Below, piece by piece: positions 32,801 through 43,025 of a stretch of 64,000 nucleotides of DNA (within the stretch, counting starts at the first letter, position 1; every line of letters begins with the position of its first letter). Position numbers and translations under genes: made by a program. The notes beneath the pieces were generated by a model. That model worked only from the letters and a program-made list of their open reading frames with translations. It had not been told where the DNA came from and did not search any database. The DNA is taken from assembly GCA_963575745.1 (NCBI GenBank), contig CAUYUJ010014323.1, forward strand, positions 80,455 through 144,454. Reading direction: 5' to 3'. This DNA comes from Prorocentrum cordatum (taxonomy: Eukaryota; Sar; Dinophyceae; Prorocentrales; Prorocentraceae).

Positions 32801-33554
32801 GCGAGCGAGCCTGGGAACTACGCGTCATGCATGGTTGGTGTACTTCGGTGAAGCCTGGCAGGAAGCGCGCCCAGTGCCCCTCCTCCTCGCGGTCCCGACG
32901 TCCCGAGGCATCCCCCGTGGTCTTGGAGATTATGTCCCGCTCCTCGGCGACCCAGTTGAAGTCTCCAGTGATGATGGTGAGGGCGTCGTGGGACGGCCGC
33001 GTGGATCGCGCTATGGTGGAGCGAAGCTGGCCGCGTTGCTGAACAAGGGGGGCAACGTCCAGCACCTCCATCTGATGGGCCTCAGCGTGCTCAGCCACGG
33101 GGCCGGCGAAGTCAGCGGAGGTGCCCGTCTGGAAGTACGACGCGAAGATGTCCATCGAGCCGTGCGGACCACCCAGCCGGAGTACGGCGGCGCGCCCAGG
33201 GTGAAGAATGATCCAGTCCCGGATGGGGAAGTGCTGCAAGAAGGAATCGTTGACAACCGCTCTGGCGCCTCCTCGGCGAGATGTGCCCGGGGCCCACCAC
33301 GCCATGGTGCCGGGAGGGGCCTGGGCTAGCTGCAAGGACTCGCTCGTGCCGTGGGACTCGGTGATCGTGACGACGTCGTGGTCCCTCAAGAGGTGCAACA
33401 ACTTCCCCCACTTGAGGCTGTGGCGGACCGCGTCTTTGGCGAAGAGTGCCTGCGCGTTCCATGTGCATATAGAGAAATCTACTCGAAACGGATGCGCCGC
33501 CACCTCCGATCGCGGCAATGGCGGGCGTGTCCTCGACGAGGCAGGCCTGGGCAC
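29861..33554 (-). pseudogene. LINE endonuclease-reverse transcriptase (classic motifs), disrupted
   Basis: Segment 31869-33554 has the endonuclease motifs WNAQALF, TITESHG, TGDFNWV (Asp about residue 198) and SRLDRIYAN, then the start of the RT domain (APGPDGIP). A TAA at 31869-31871 interrupts the frame, which resumes in phase at 31862 with SLLHLLPKK, RPIN, motif A FFDFAAAFPW (Asp 31476-31478) and motif B RQGCPLSP. Motif C, FADD (31241-31246), is in the next frame and the thumb region (30268-31200) in the third. The C-terminal zinc motif (C-x3-C-x7-H-x4-C; CIFGC...HYSLC, near 30200) is in yet another. Two +1 shifts, one further shift and one stop make it inactive as assembled. No RNase H was seen. 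Confidence 0.88.
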
Positions 33555-33858
33555 CTCGACAAATGACGGTGGAGAGACGCCCAGCGCTAGTCGAACGAGA
33601 GCTCGTTGAAGAAGAGATGGTGGAACATCATGGTGTTGGCGGAGCTGTAGTGCCTGCTCGTCTGGAAGGGGAGGCAGAAATGGAGGAAGACGATGGCGGA
33701 CAGCAGCAGCAGCATTCGCATTATCCCCGGCGTGGGCGTTGGCGCAGTAGCGCGTGGGCGCGAGGTCCAGGAGGTAAAACGCGGCAACCTAAGTCGCCGA
33801 TTGCCCAGGCAATATCCCCAGCAGGGGCTAGTCACAGAGCGGCGTCTGCGCCCCCGAC
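33555..33858 (-). other. Spacer between the two LINE reading regions
   Basis: An open minus-strand frame here has a hydrophobic run (MRMLLLLSAIVFLHFCLPF) but no domain. It separates the ORF1-like stop at 33859 from the endonuclease frame. Confidence 0.4.
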
Positions 33859-35025
33859 CTAGTCCTGCAAATCGTTGTGCACGTGAATTCTGAAGATGTC
33901 CATTCCCGCCCGGATGCTCTTGTCATGGAGCGCGTTGCGGACCCTCTGGACCTCCGAGAGGCCCTTCAAGAAGAGTTTCGCGCGGCCCGGTGGTGCAGAG
34001 GGGCCCGAGGCCGACAACCACTTCCATGAGCTCATCTTGGGGCCCCCGGCGGTGGGCTGTTCCGTGAGGTGGAGGCCCGTCTGCACGATCAGATGCTGCA
34101 TGAGGGACTGCACCAGCACATGCTCGTCCGCATGGAGGTGCCCTTTGATCTCGACGTCCGTGATGGCTTGGAGGGTCGCCGAGCCTCCCCTCGTCTGCTT
34201 GGCACGGTGCGTGGCCGCCAGCCGTGCTTGGAGGGCTGACGGCCGACCTCCATGGCAGGAGGGGCGATGCTTGAGCTTGAGGATCGCGGAGTCGGTGTCG
34301 TTCCGCAGCATAGCGACCATCGTGGTCTGCCAGGTCTCGGGGGCGGCCTCCGCGGCGAGGAGGACAGTGGACTTGGCGAGGAAGATAGCCCCCGAGCACA
34401 TTGCCAAAACGTGTTGATGGCGTCCGGGTGGCCCATCTCGGCCAAGAGGGAGCCCGCATCCGTGAACAGATCCACGGAGGCAAAGCAAACGCCGACCGGG
34501 AGACGCCCTCGAACGCGGCGCATCATCAGCTCCCTGGTGAGGCATGACGTGTGGTTGGCGAAGCGAATCTCGACTCGGCCCCGGGGTGTCTCCGTCGCGT
34601 GGCCGGGGCTGCGGTAGATGCGTCCGACGGCCGCAGATGAATCCAGGTCGCCGTGCAGGACGTGCATGACCTCTGGGCCGACGGCGGAGGGGAAGTCCAT
34701 GAAGTACGTCGGAAGCGCATCCGTCGACAAGATAGGCGCCTCCAGGCCACGTACGCGAGGCGCCTGGCGGAGTAGCGAAGAGGATATCGTGAAGATCGCC
34801 AGAACGCGTAGCTCGTGGCGGGGACCCGCAGGGCCAGGGGAGATGAACTCGAGCGGTTGCGGGTGGAATTCGACGTTGCGGGTCATGCCTGGCCACTTCT
34901 CGCCCAGGAGCTCGTGCCACCACAAATCGCATATGGACTCGACGCAGGTGCAACCCGGGTGCAAATCCATCGGGACGAGGAAACGGATGTAGTCGCAGGG
35001 GATCTCGTTGGCGCCCCGGCGCAAC
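33859..35025 (-). pseudogene. ORF1-like protein of the LINE, frame-shifted
   Basis: Good coding sequence in one minus-strand frame from about 35025 (after the hairpin array) to about 34395, then another frame to a stop at 33859. Recognisable pieces are VESICDLWWHELLG, VEIRFANHTSCLTRELMM, LQAITDVEIKGHL and KLFLKGLSEVQRVRNALHD near the C-terminus, the last resembling an RRM-like strand-helix. The frame change sits at a short CCCCC run (34389-34393). Position upstream of the endonuclease-RT region suggests a nucleic-acid-binding ORF1; that is inference. Confidence 0.5.
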
Positions 35026-35029
35026 AGCG

Positions 35030-35665
35030 ATTGTCGCCACTGTCGCGGGCTCCTGCGAAACCCAGAGGAGTGGAGGGCCACGCAGGCCCAGCCGAGACGT
35101 CGCTGCCCCCTGGGGGGGCTGCGAACTGCACAATCGTCGCCACTTTCGTGGGCTCGTGGGGGGCTGCGAGATGTGCAAACTTTCGCGGGCCCATGGGAGG
35201 TTCCGCGGAGTAGAGTGGCACGCAGACCCAACCGTGAGCTCGCGGCTTCCTGGGGGCTGCGGACTGTGCAATGTTCGCCACTTTCATGGGCTCCTGGGAA
35301 GTCCAGCCGGGCGGAGGGCCACGCAGACCCAGCCGTGACCTCGCGGTTATCTTGGGGTGCTGCGAACTGCACGACCTTCGCCACTTTCGTGGGTTCCCTG
35401 GGAGGTCCAGCGGAGTGGAAGGCCACTCAGACCTAGCCGAGACCTCGCGGCTCCCTGGGGGCTGCGAACTGCGCAACCTTCGCCACTTTCGTGGGTTCCT
35501 GGGAGGTCCAGCGGAATGGAGTGCCACGCAGATCCAGCCGAGACCTCGCGGCTCCCTGGGGGGCTGCGAACTGCGCAACTGTTTGCCACTTTCGTGGGTT
35601 CCTGGGAAATCCCGCCAAGTGGAATGGTACGCTGGCCCAGTCGAGACCCCGCGGCTCCCCGTGAA
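35030..35665 (-). repeat. Array of the ~102-bp hairpin repeat, reverse orientation (6-7 copies)
   Basis: Same unit as 23603-24225 on the opposite strand: CACTTTCGTGGGTTCCTGGG, TCCAGCGGAxTGGAG, GACCTCGCGGCTCCCTGGGGG and CTGCGAACTGCGCAAC recur about every 103 bp. Confidence 0.92.
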
Positions 35666-35788
35666 GTTTCGAAGCGCGCCCCCAGGGGATCCGCGAAGTA
35701 CGAAGTGCGCCCCCTGGCGTCGACGGCGTGCCAAGGCCGGACCATGCACCAGGACTTCATTGCCGACGTCGGGTATACGGTGTAAGGT

Positions 35789-36038
35789 TTCTGATGGCAT
35801 GGGCGACCTCCGGCTCCGCCTGCACGTCATGCTCTCCCGGGCGACGACGTCCGACAACGTGCTCATGGTACGCGACCCGAGCCTCGACTTGTTGTCCTGG
35901 GGGCCGCCGGCGGACCTGGCCGCGCGCCTCTGGATGCTCATTGCCCGTGCTGAACGTTGCAGGAAGGCCGCAGAAGAGGTTGGCGCGCGAGCTCGGCCTG
36001 GATGAATTTCCGCACGACCATCAGGGAAACACCTGCTA
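35789..36038 (+). pseudogene. PIF1-type helicase C-terminal fragment
   Basis: The plus-strand frame reads GMGDLRLRLHVMLSRATTSDNVLMVRDP, then GPPADLAARLWML. The HVMLSRAT stretch matches helicase motif VI of PIF1-like superfamily 1B helicases (x-A-L-S-R-A/T). After a Cys-Arg-Lys segment the ending continues in another frame (RLARELGLDEF), so one frameshift separates it from the natural C-terminus. Only the last roughly 75 residues survive; upstream is the hairpin array. It is the only recognisable gene piece on the plus strand. Confidence 0.55.
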
Positions 36039-36394
36039 GAGATGTCGGGTGAGTTCGCTTCAGTTGTCGTTAGTGCCTCCATGGCGGAGGAGACAACGCC
36101 TGCAACTGATGGCGACCAGTCGCATCTAAAATGTCCCAAACTCCGATAGCGCAAGGCGCTGTCCGATCACGTAGAATTCGGCGCTGTCCCATCGCAAATC
36201 GCATCGAGCCGCGGCGCCACGCAGCGCATGGCGCTGTCTTATGTCCGCGTGGCATATCCTCCTTAGCTGCCTTTTGCCCGCTATGTACCCCCTGCGTCTG
36301 CCTCGCTCGGCGCAACGCGCGTTCTGTTATAGTGCGCATGGCGCCTTTCCGTTTCGCGAATTTAGCATGCGGTGCTATTACTGTCACTGAACAT
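36039..36394. other. Spacer, weak repeats
   Basis: The word GGCGCTGTC recurs three times (36156-36240). No supported gene. Confidence 0.4.
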
Positions 36395-37030
36395 GTCCCC
36401 GTTCACCCTACTCTGCATGCCTCTGTTTCCGTCCCTTTCGTTCCACTTCTGGGTGCTCAGGGTTACTCTCGCCGCCGCGCCCTTTTATTTCCTATTCTGG
36501 TTGCCTCTCATTGCGTTCGCTGCCGTGCCCTTACTTTTGGATGCTTCTCGTTGGGTTCGCTGCCGCGCCCTTCTGTTTCCACTCCAGGGTGCTTCTGGCT
36601 ACCCTCGCTGCCGAGCCCTCTTGTTTCCACTTGTTGGGGTTCCTCGTTGCTTTCGCTTCAGCGCCGTATCGTTGCCACTTGGGAACACTTTTCCCGCGGC
36701 CCCTTCTTGTGTCCACTTCTCGGTGCTTCCGATTACTCTCGCTGCCGCGCCCCGCTTCTCGTTACTTTCGCTGCCGCGCCCTTTCGTTTCTACTTTTAGA
36801 TGTTTGTCCTGCGGCGCACTTTTGTTTCCCCTTCTGGTCGCTTCTGATTACTCGCGTTGCCGCGCCCTTCGTTTCCTCTTTTGGGTGCACTGTGTTTCTC
36901 GATGCTTTCGCGTCCGCGCCCTCTTGTTCCCACGAACGGGGCGTTTTTCGAAAAGCGCCCTTTTGTTTAATTGTTGAGTGTTTGTCGTTACTCTCGCTGC
37001 CGCGCTCTTCTGACTTCACTTCTGGTTGCT
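36395..37030. repeat. Degenerate ~48-bp tandem repeat
   Basis: About 13 drifting copies of a unit resembling GCTGCCGCGCCCTTCTGTTT followed by CCACTTCTGGGTGCTTCTGG and TTACTCTC. The long Cys/Phe/Ser/Leu-rich plus-strand frames here are produced by this repeat and are not genes. Confidence 0.85.
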
Positions 37031-37437
37031 TCTGCGCACGATGGTTCCCTCAACATGTTCGTTTGTATTGAGCGATTCTGGGTATAGTCGCCACATGTTT
37101 AGGCAGGGTTGGGTACGTCGCAAGGTAGTTAATTCACGGCAATAGTGGGTGATAAGGGGGGCGGAAAGGGGGGTGGGGGGGGGGGCGTAACGGAATGCCC
37201 CTCCCCGCCGTGTGGGTCTGGCACCACAGGCCGTGATGCCAGACATGTTTGACGCACTGCGGCAGTGGTGGGGACTCAATGGGGGGGAGAGCGTTACGGC
37301 TCGGTGGGGGCATTTTTAACTCTTCGAGCGGGCGCGAACACCCGCGTGGTCATGCCACGAATTCACGGGCGCTGCCGCGCGCCCGCGCGAACGGCGCGGG
37401 GTGGCGGCGGGCCCCGCGGCGTCCGAGGAGGGGGCGT
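37031..37437. other. Spacer with G run
   Basis: It includes GGGGTGGGGGGGGGG near 37172-37186. It forms the 3' flank of the retroelement ORF that ends at 37438. No other feature is seen. Confidence 0.5.
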
Positions 37438-40400
37438 TCACCTGCGCGGGCCTCTCGTCCTCGCCGCGCGCGGGGCCGCAGCGCCGAGCGCCCGCGCGCG
37501 GTCCCGCTCCCCGCGCGCCTGGGCTGCCTCGCGCCCTCGGGCGCGAGCGTCCTCCGCCGACGCGAAGCCGTGCGCGCGGAGGACGCCCTCCAGGGCGGGC
37601 ACGAAGAGCTCCTGCTCGCCCTCGCGCTCCACGGGCTGCACCGCCGCCGCGGCCGAGGACGCCGAAGCACTCGTCGACGCCGCAGCCGCTCCGCCCGCAG
37701 GGCCAGCCACGCCAGCTGCGCGGCCAGCTGTATGCTGCGCTGCCGCAGGCCTTGGCGAGTCGCCAGGGCCGTCAGCGCGCGCCGCCGCCAGGAGCTCGTC
37801 CGCCTGGGGGATGGGCCCGTCGAAGTCGTCCATCTTGAGCGACCTCCACCAGCGCTGCTTCTCCTCGTTAGTAGGCGTCTTGAGCATCGCGATCGGCGGC
37901 TTTTCCTTGCCTGGCAATCGCAACTTGCCGAAGTCCGTCCTGGCCTGAGCTCGCGACCCTTGGCTTGATCTGTGATCACCACCAACACGCGGCTTGGCCA
38001 GGCCCCTGTGCGCGTACCCCGGCTGGTGGCAGTACATGAAGCAGCGCGTGCACACCAGGATGGCCTCGTTCGGCTTGCTCACCACGTTGGTCTGCATCAG
38101 GTTGTGGCCGTGCGCTACCCATGGCTCGGTTCCAGCCGCGGGAGCAGGAGAAGGGCGCACCTCCTCCAGCTGGACGCGCTGAGAGGACGCTGCGGACGAC
38201 TTGGCCTCCGCTCTGCGCCGAACCTCTCTCGCAAACACCTCGCTCGCTTCCTCAGCGCGTGGAGTGCCAGCCTCGCCTGCCACCGCAGCGATGGGGGCGG
38301 CTGGGGCGGAGCCGGCCCTCTGCGCAGCCGCTGGGCGCTTGCGGACTGGTCCAGCCGCGCCGCCCGCGGCGCCTGCAGCGGCACCTGTTGCCGCTGCGCT
38401 GACCACTGCCGCCGCGGCGAAGGCTGCCGCTGTCACAGCCGCCGAGCCTCTGCCACGCTGCGCTGTGGAGGCGTCCAACAAGCCGTAACCCTCGTCCTCG
38501 CACGTCAGGTTCCACGGGTAGAGGCACGGCTGGAGGTTGACGTCGTCCAGGGCTTCCGTCGGCCAGCAGTCGCGCATACCAGAGTCCGAGATGTAGACCT
38601 CGATCTCTGCGGCAAAGCGAGCTGCGTCACGTGCCCTGGCCAGGCAGCCTTCCAGGAGCTGGACGTCGTCGGCTGAGGGAGCGTGGAGGGCGGCTCCCTC
38701 CTTCGCTCGCTTGTCTGCTAGGCGGTTGCCGAACAGCTCGATAGCCGTCAGCTCTCCTCTGGCCACTGCCGCTTCTGACCGATGTGCAGGAATGTGCTTG
38801 ACCTTAACACCTTCAGCGGCATCCCCAACTCTGGCCCAGAGGTGGGCGTAGGTCGAAGTGGGGCCCTGAGCTCTGCCAAGGTTGAGCGCCGAGTCCGCCG
38901 TGCCCTGGCAGTCGATCAGCAGCTGGTAATTTCCAATGACCTCAGTGAGCGCCACCGCCGCCGCGTAGTCTTCCCCAGCACGTGCCGTCTGCGATGGACA
39001 TAGCCTGGGAGGGACCGCCCCCCACGCCTCGGCTAGGATCGCACCGTCCTTGGACATCGCGACGACCGACCAGCCCGCGCTGCGCAGGCGCGGAAAGTCA
39101 CCGAGGATGCAGGAGCCGTCGGTGAATACCATGGCACCGTCTTCGACCACAACTGCTTCATGCCAACCATGAGAGAGCCGCTCCCATTGGGGCTGCCAGC
39201 GCGGACGATGCAACAGCAGGGAGGGGTCCACGAACAGGCCCTGGCAGAACAGCTCATCGAACGGCGGGCCCATCTCGTGGACCAACCAAGCAGCACGCTT
39301 CAGGTCAGACGGCAGCCTGTCACGCCGCCAAGGTTCCCAAGCTGGGCAGACGTGGTGCCTGTGGAGCATCGTGCCCCGTGCAGCTTGGCAGAGCTTGCAG
39401 ATCGGGTCGATGTCAGAGGAGTGCCTCGCGAGACGGTCCTGGGGCCAGTGCGAGAGCAAGACGAGCCAGCGCAGACAGCCCTTGTGGTGCCCAGTCCAGG
39501 TCTCCGTCTCCTTCTTGCCGAGCAGCTCGTTGACTGGCCTCCACTGTGGCGGCAGCTTCCATGGCCAGAGCGATGCAGGACGAGCTCGAGCCTCCTCAAG
39601 CGCAGCCGCTTTCCTCGTGGCCTCCCTGGCCTTCTCCGCCAGGAACGCGGGCGAGAAGTGCAGCACCTCGAACTCCCCCTTGTCCTCGTCCAGCAGCTTG
39701 GTGCCGTCGAAGGAGAGCTGCCAGCCTATCCTCTGCAGGGTGAGCGTGAGCGCCGCTATCGGCTGACGGACCGAACTCCAAGGCCGCTGCTTGCTGAGCA
39801 CCTGCTGGCTCTCTTGGATGCACGCTTGGATGGCTGATGCAGTGGCTTGTCCAGACCACACCGCGTTGACGAACGCCTGAACTGCCATGCCCGCTGCAAC
39901 AGCCAGCGGGTCCTGCCGCCAGCCGCGGGGCGCGCACTGCAGGGCGAAGCTGAGGGCCGCCCCAGGCGGCAAGCGACCAGCGCACTTCGCAGCGGCCACC
40001 CTCAGCGCCCTCATGCGCCCAGGTGGGACTCCAGCAATGGCCGAGCCCCAGAGCGCCTTGGCCGTCGGCCCAGCTCGCATCGCTCGAGCTTGCCGAAGGC
40101 CGGGTCCGAAGATGCGTGCCAGCCGTGCTGCTTGACGGAGTGCATCGAGCTCTCGCTTGACCTGCGTCGCCACCATGCGGTGTCCACCAGCCGTCGCGTC
40201 ACCACCGAGGTCTCGGTGTCCCTGTGCAAAGGCGGCCTTGTCCAGCGGCCACCCCTCCTGCTTCATCAGCTCGCGCTGGAGGTCCACTGAGGAGGCCAGC
40301 ACTTTCGTCTTGCCCCAGTTGATCGGGAGCCGCTTGTCCCTCAGCATCGTCACGACGCCCAGGACGAAGCTGTTAACCTGACTGACCAGCACGCCTCTGG

Positions 40401-42399
40401 ATCCGATTCCATTGCCCGAGATGTCGTCGATCATGTTGACGATCCGACCGACGGGGAGCTTCGCGCGGCTCTTGACCAGAAGGTCCATCAGCATGAGCCT
40501 GGCCATCGTTGTCGCGCACGAGCAGCCTGCGATGACCGTGCCACTCGCATGGATCTCCTCGCTGACGGCGCTGTCGGCAGTCGCTCTCCTCGGTCCCGAG
40601 TAGGCCACGCAGAGCGCACGCACCAAGCCTGTGCAGAATCCATTTAGCTCGGCCGCCTTCAGCAGCAGCCAGTGATCGATCCGCTCGTAGAACTTGCTTA
40701 TGTCAAAGTATACCGAGACTCCGTCAAAGCCGACCTTCCGAGCGAGGCCTAGGTACAAGTTGTGCAAGTACGCTGCTCTATCGCAGCTGGTGTCAGAGCT
40801 GCTGCCCCATATCTCAGGAAGGTGGTGGTCGCGCTCCCATTGTACACAGTACTGCCTGCGAATCCTGCCCCAAACACGGAGCCAAAAGCACATCAAGCCG
40901 ATGGGGCGATGTCCGCCCCCAGGCTTGCCCAGGAAGACGATGAGCGTGGTGAACATCGCCGTCGGCTGCGGGTGCCTTTCCCATTGCGTCAGCACGTCAG
41001 CCATGCGCTGCGCAAACGGCCTACCCAGCATCGTCAGCAGCCTGGGGTGGAAGCCATCCCATCCGAGCGCCGTCTTCTTCGCGAACGTCTTTGCCGACGC
41101 CAGCACCTCCTCAGCCGTGATCGGGGGCAGGTCCAACGTGGTAAGCCAGTCTGCAGGCCTAGTCTGCTGTCCGTCCCCGCTGCTCCACAGGGCCTTCCAC
41201 TCCACCAGCATCTGATCCAAGGCCGCTTGGCCCACCAGTGGTACCGGAGGCGAGTCGCCGCTGCCGTCCGCCAAGATCGGCTTCGCCTCGCCGTGGAGCT
41301 TCTTGCTAATAGCATGAGCTCCACGGCCTCCACCAGCCAGCGACTCGTCCACGAACTCCTTCCAGCGGGTCCTGGCTGCAGTCGCATCGGCCTTGACGTG
41401 CTTGTCTGTGACTCTGGCGATGGCCTTCATCATCTGCAGCCCGTCGAAGGAGCCGCGCCTGACCTCGTGGACTATCGTGTCCATCTTGGTGCCGTTGAAC
41501 ATCGAGTTGCCCAAGCCGTCGAACTGCGCTGCCAGGGAGACGATCGCCTGCTCCAGGTGCTTCATGTACAGCGCATGGCCTTTGGCTGGCGCTGGGACCG
41601 ACGCCGCTGCCCTGAGTCGCTTGACTAGCCTGCCGAGTGAGAGCCACAGCCTCGTCAACGGGCTTACCTTTCTGGAGGTCTCCGTGCGCTGGAGGTCCTT
41701 GAGGCTGATCTCTACTCGCTTGAGCCCGTCCGCTCTGCCACGGTACTTGGGGCCGTCAGTGACCCCCAGCATGGCAATCAGGTGGTCCTCCGCCTTGTCG
41801 AAGAACTCGCGCACCGCCTCATCAGGCCTCGCGCCTGGGGTGGGCAGGGGCGCCTGCCAGACGATGTCCTGGGCGGCTTCCGCCGCCTTCTGCTGGTCCT
41901 CCTCCGAGATGTCCGTCGACAGGTCGAATCTCTTGGGACCTCGCAAGACCCAGACCTTGGCTTGAGCCCCCAGCTTGCTGAAGGTAAGTCGCACTGGAGC
42001 GTGGGGCTGTGTGGTCGTTGGCCGAAGCACTTCTGCCGTCGGGCTCAGAGCCGCAAGGGAGGCCGAAATCACGAAGTAGTCGTATACTCGATCGTTCCCC
42101 GAGGTCACCGAGCAGGTGGGAAACTTGGGCGCCACAACGGCACCACCCACAGATCGCGGCCACCAGGAGTTCTCCAACAGCTGCGGCTCCATGTTCCAGT
42201 CCGCTGCCACGACAAACGGCTCGCATTGGGAGTTGAGGAACACCTGCAGCTCGCTCAGCAGCTCCACGTTAGTGCCCGTCATCTTGGCGGAGTGCTCCAG
42301 GTAGGCGCTGACCACTATCACCATCAAGTCCCCGAAGACCACTCTACGAGCGAAGAGCCGCGAGCTGAAAGGACCCCAGTCGGTGGGGGCATTGGACAA
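37438..42399 (-). CDS. Intact non-LTR retrotransposon protein: EEP tail, divergent RT, RNase H, C-terminal zinc motif
   Basis: A single uninterrupted minus-strand frame of 1653 codons, open further upstream, with an unclear start (the first codon counted is TTG). Residues about 20-130 are the C-terminal half of an endonuclease domain (AADWNMEP, GNDRVYDYFV); the N-terminal WN and E motifs are absent. RT: motif A YFDISKFYERIDH (Asp about 566), motif B replaced by VIAGCSCATTMARL, motif C MIDDIS (Asp 658/659), motif D LPINWGKTKVL. A C-x2-C...H-x3-H-type motif (CKLCQ...HRHHVC) follows near residue 1005. RNase H: FTDGS (Asp about 1094), GEDYAAAVALTE, LIDCQG (Asp about 1163) and GNRLADKRAK (Asp about 1229), so all acidic residues are present. 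The Ala-rich tail contains VCTRCF (Cys about 1450/1453). It looks recently active apart from the truncated N-terminus. Confidence 0.92.
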   Translation of the reverse strand: MSNAPTDWGPFSSRLFARRVVFGDLMVIVVSAYLEHSAKMTGTNVELLSELQVFLNSQCEPFVVAADWNMEPQLLENSWWPRSVGGAVVAPKFPTCSVTSGNDRVYDYFVISASLAALSPTAEVLRPTTTQPHAPVRLTFSKLGAQAKVWVLRGPKRFDLSTDISEEDQQKAAEAAQDIVWQAPLPTPGARPDEAVREFFDKAEDHLIAMLGVTDGPKYRGRADGLKRVEISLKDLQRTETSRKVSPLTRLWLSLGRLVKRLRAAASVPAPAKGHALYMKHLEQAIVSLAAQFDGLGNSMFNGTKMDTIVHEVRRGSFDGLQMMKAIARVTDKHVKADATAARTRWKEFVDESLAGGGRGAHAISKKLHGEAKPILADGSGDSPPVPLVGQAALDQMLVEWKALWSSGDGQQTRPADWLTTLDLPPITAEEVLASAKTFAKKTALGWDGFHPRLLTMLGRPFAQRMADVLTQWERHPQPTAMFTTLIVFLGKPGGGHRPIGLMCFWLRVWGRIRRQYCVQWERDHHLPEIWGSSSDTSCDRAAYLHNLYLGLARKVGFDGVSVYFDISKFYERIDHWLLLKAAELNGFCTGLVRALCVAYSGPRRATADSAVSEEIHASGTVIAGCSCATTMARLMLMDLLVKSRAKLPVGRIVNMIDDISGNGIGSRGVLVSQVNSFVLGVVTMLRDKRLPINWGKTKVLASSVDLQRELMKQEGWPLDKAAFAQGHRDLGGDATAGGHRMVATQVKRELDALRQAARLARIFGPGLRQARAMRAGPTAKALWGSAIAGVPPGRMRALRVAAAKCAGRLPPGAALSFALQCAPRGWRQDPLAVAAGMAVQAFVNAVWSGQATASAIQACIQESQQVLSKQRPWSSVRQPIAALTLTLQRIGWQLSFDGTKLLDEDKGEFEVLHFSPAFLAEKAREATRKAAALEEARARPASLWPWKLPPQWRPVNELLGKKETETWTGHHKGCLRWLVLLSHWPQDRLARHSSDIDPICKLCQAARGTMLHRHHVCPAWEPWRRDRLPSDLKRAAWLVHEMGPPFDELFCQGLFVDPSLLLHRPRWQPQWERLSHGWHEAVVVEDGAMVFTDGSCILGDFPRLRSAGWSVVAMSKDGAILAEAWGAVPPRLCPSQTARAGEDYAAAVALTEVIGNYQLLIDCQGTADSALNLGRAQGPTSTYAHLWARVGDAAEGVKVKHIPAHRSEAAVARGELTAIELFGNRLADKRAKEGAALHAPSADDVQLLEGCLARARDAARFAAEIEVYISDSGMRDCWPTEALDDVNLQPCLYPWNLTCEDEGYGLLDASTAQRGRGSAAVTAAAFAAAAVVSAAATGAAAGAAGGAAGPVRKRPAAAQRAGSAPAAPIAAVAGEAGTPRAEEASEVFAREVRRRAEAKSSAASSQRVQLEEVRPSPAPAAGTEPWVAHGHNLMQTNVVSKPNEAILVCTRCFMYCHQPGYAHRGLAKPRVGGDHRSSQGSRAQARTDFGKLRLPGKEKPPIAMLKTPTNEEKQRWWRSLKMDDFDGPIPQADELLAAARADGPGDSPRPAAAQHTAGRAAGVAGPAGGAAAASTSASASSAAAAVQPVEREGEQELFVPALEGVLRAHGFASAEDARARGREAAQARGERDRARALGAAAPRAARTRGPRR
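38700..39130 (-). other. RNase H domain
   Basis: TDGS, an internal Glu, LIDCQG and GNRLADKRAK are in order at the spacing of RNase H1-type domains, which remove the RNA strand during reverse transcription. Confidence 0.88.
40300..40760 (-). other. Divergent reverse transcriptase core
   Basis: Motif A D566 is encoded at 40702-40704 and the motif C Asp pair at 40423-40428. Between them, where most LINE RTs have QGxPxSP, this one has IAGCSCATT. The same substitution occurs in the decayed element at 46494-52060. Confidence 0.85.
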
Positions 42400-42829
42400 G
42401 GAACCCTCAGATAAGGAATCCAGGGTCTGGAAGCTGATGCAACTCCAATAATGGATCGGCCATGGATACCACCGCCGCCCTCATCGGATAAGGAGCCCTC
42501 CAGGATCTGCAGCCGCCCTGGCACATTCCTTAACGAACGCCCCCACCGTAAAGGGCGTTACAGTCGAAACTGATAGTCAGGAGTCGCGATAAGGATGCAA
42601 GCCCATTGGACACCCATGTTGAAGCTTTCCGAGCGCGGCGGGTCATCAAGGATGGACCAAAAATGCACGGAAGCAAGGGTACCTTTGGGAAGGTTACCCA
42701 TCCTTACCATCGGTGTCGACTGTCCCAACGGGGGAAGGGGGTGGCAACGTCGCGTTTCGCGCCGGCACCGTTACCTGGGGAGGGGGGGCGGGGGCCAGTA
42801 TTGGCCGATATCGCGAAAAACAAATGGCA
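42400..42829 (-). other. 5' flank of the intact retroelement ORF
   Basis: The ORF frame stays open for some tens of codons upstream of 42399 without motifs, so the missing endonuclease N-terminus is not recoverable here. No separate gene is seen. Confidence 0.4.
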
Positions 42830-43025
42830 CGCGTGTCCTGGCCCTTGCTCGATCAAGTAGCGAGGGCCCCAAGACGGCACAAGAGAGCCCCAAGACCCAA
42901 GACGGCACAAGGGTACCCCGAAAGGACCCGAGGACAGTCCAAAGGCTCCAAAGACAGGGAGGTCGCCAAGAATGCCAAAGGGGCCCTCAGACCAGCACGC
43001 GAGGCCCCGAAAGGCGCCAAGATGC
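42830..43025. repeat. CCCCAAGA/GGCAC low-order repeats
   Basis: GGCCCCAAGACGGCACAAGAG-type words recur, with GGCCCC, AAGACGG and AAGGCGCCAAG. They resemble the larger CCCCAAGAGGCC block at 48303-49030. Confidence 0.65.

Larger units (their letters stand above)
29861..35025 (-). mobile_element. Decayed LINE with ORF1-like and endonuclease-RT regions
   Basis: Order on the minus strand is an ORF1-like region (35025-33859), then endonuclease-RT (33554-29861). Hairpin repeats of one family flank it at 29155-29245 and from 35030, so it may have inserted into or near such an array. Target duplications could not be identified. Confidence 0.7.

Noticed and set aside
36131-36977. Cys/Phe-rich plus-strand proteins
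   Set aside because: Produced by the ~48-bp tandem repeat; the frame is not preserved between units.
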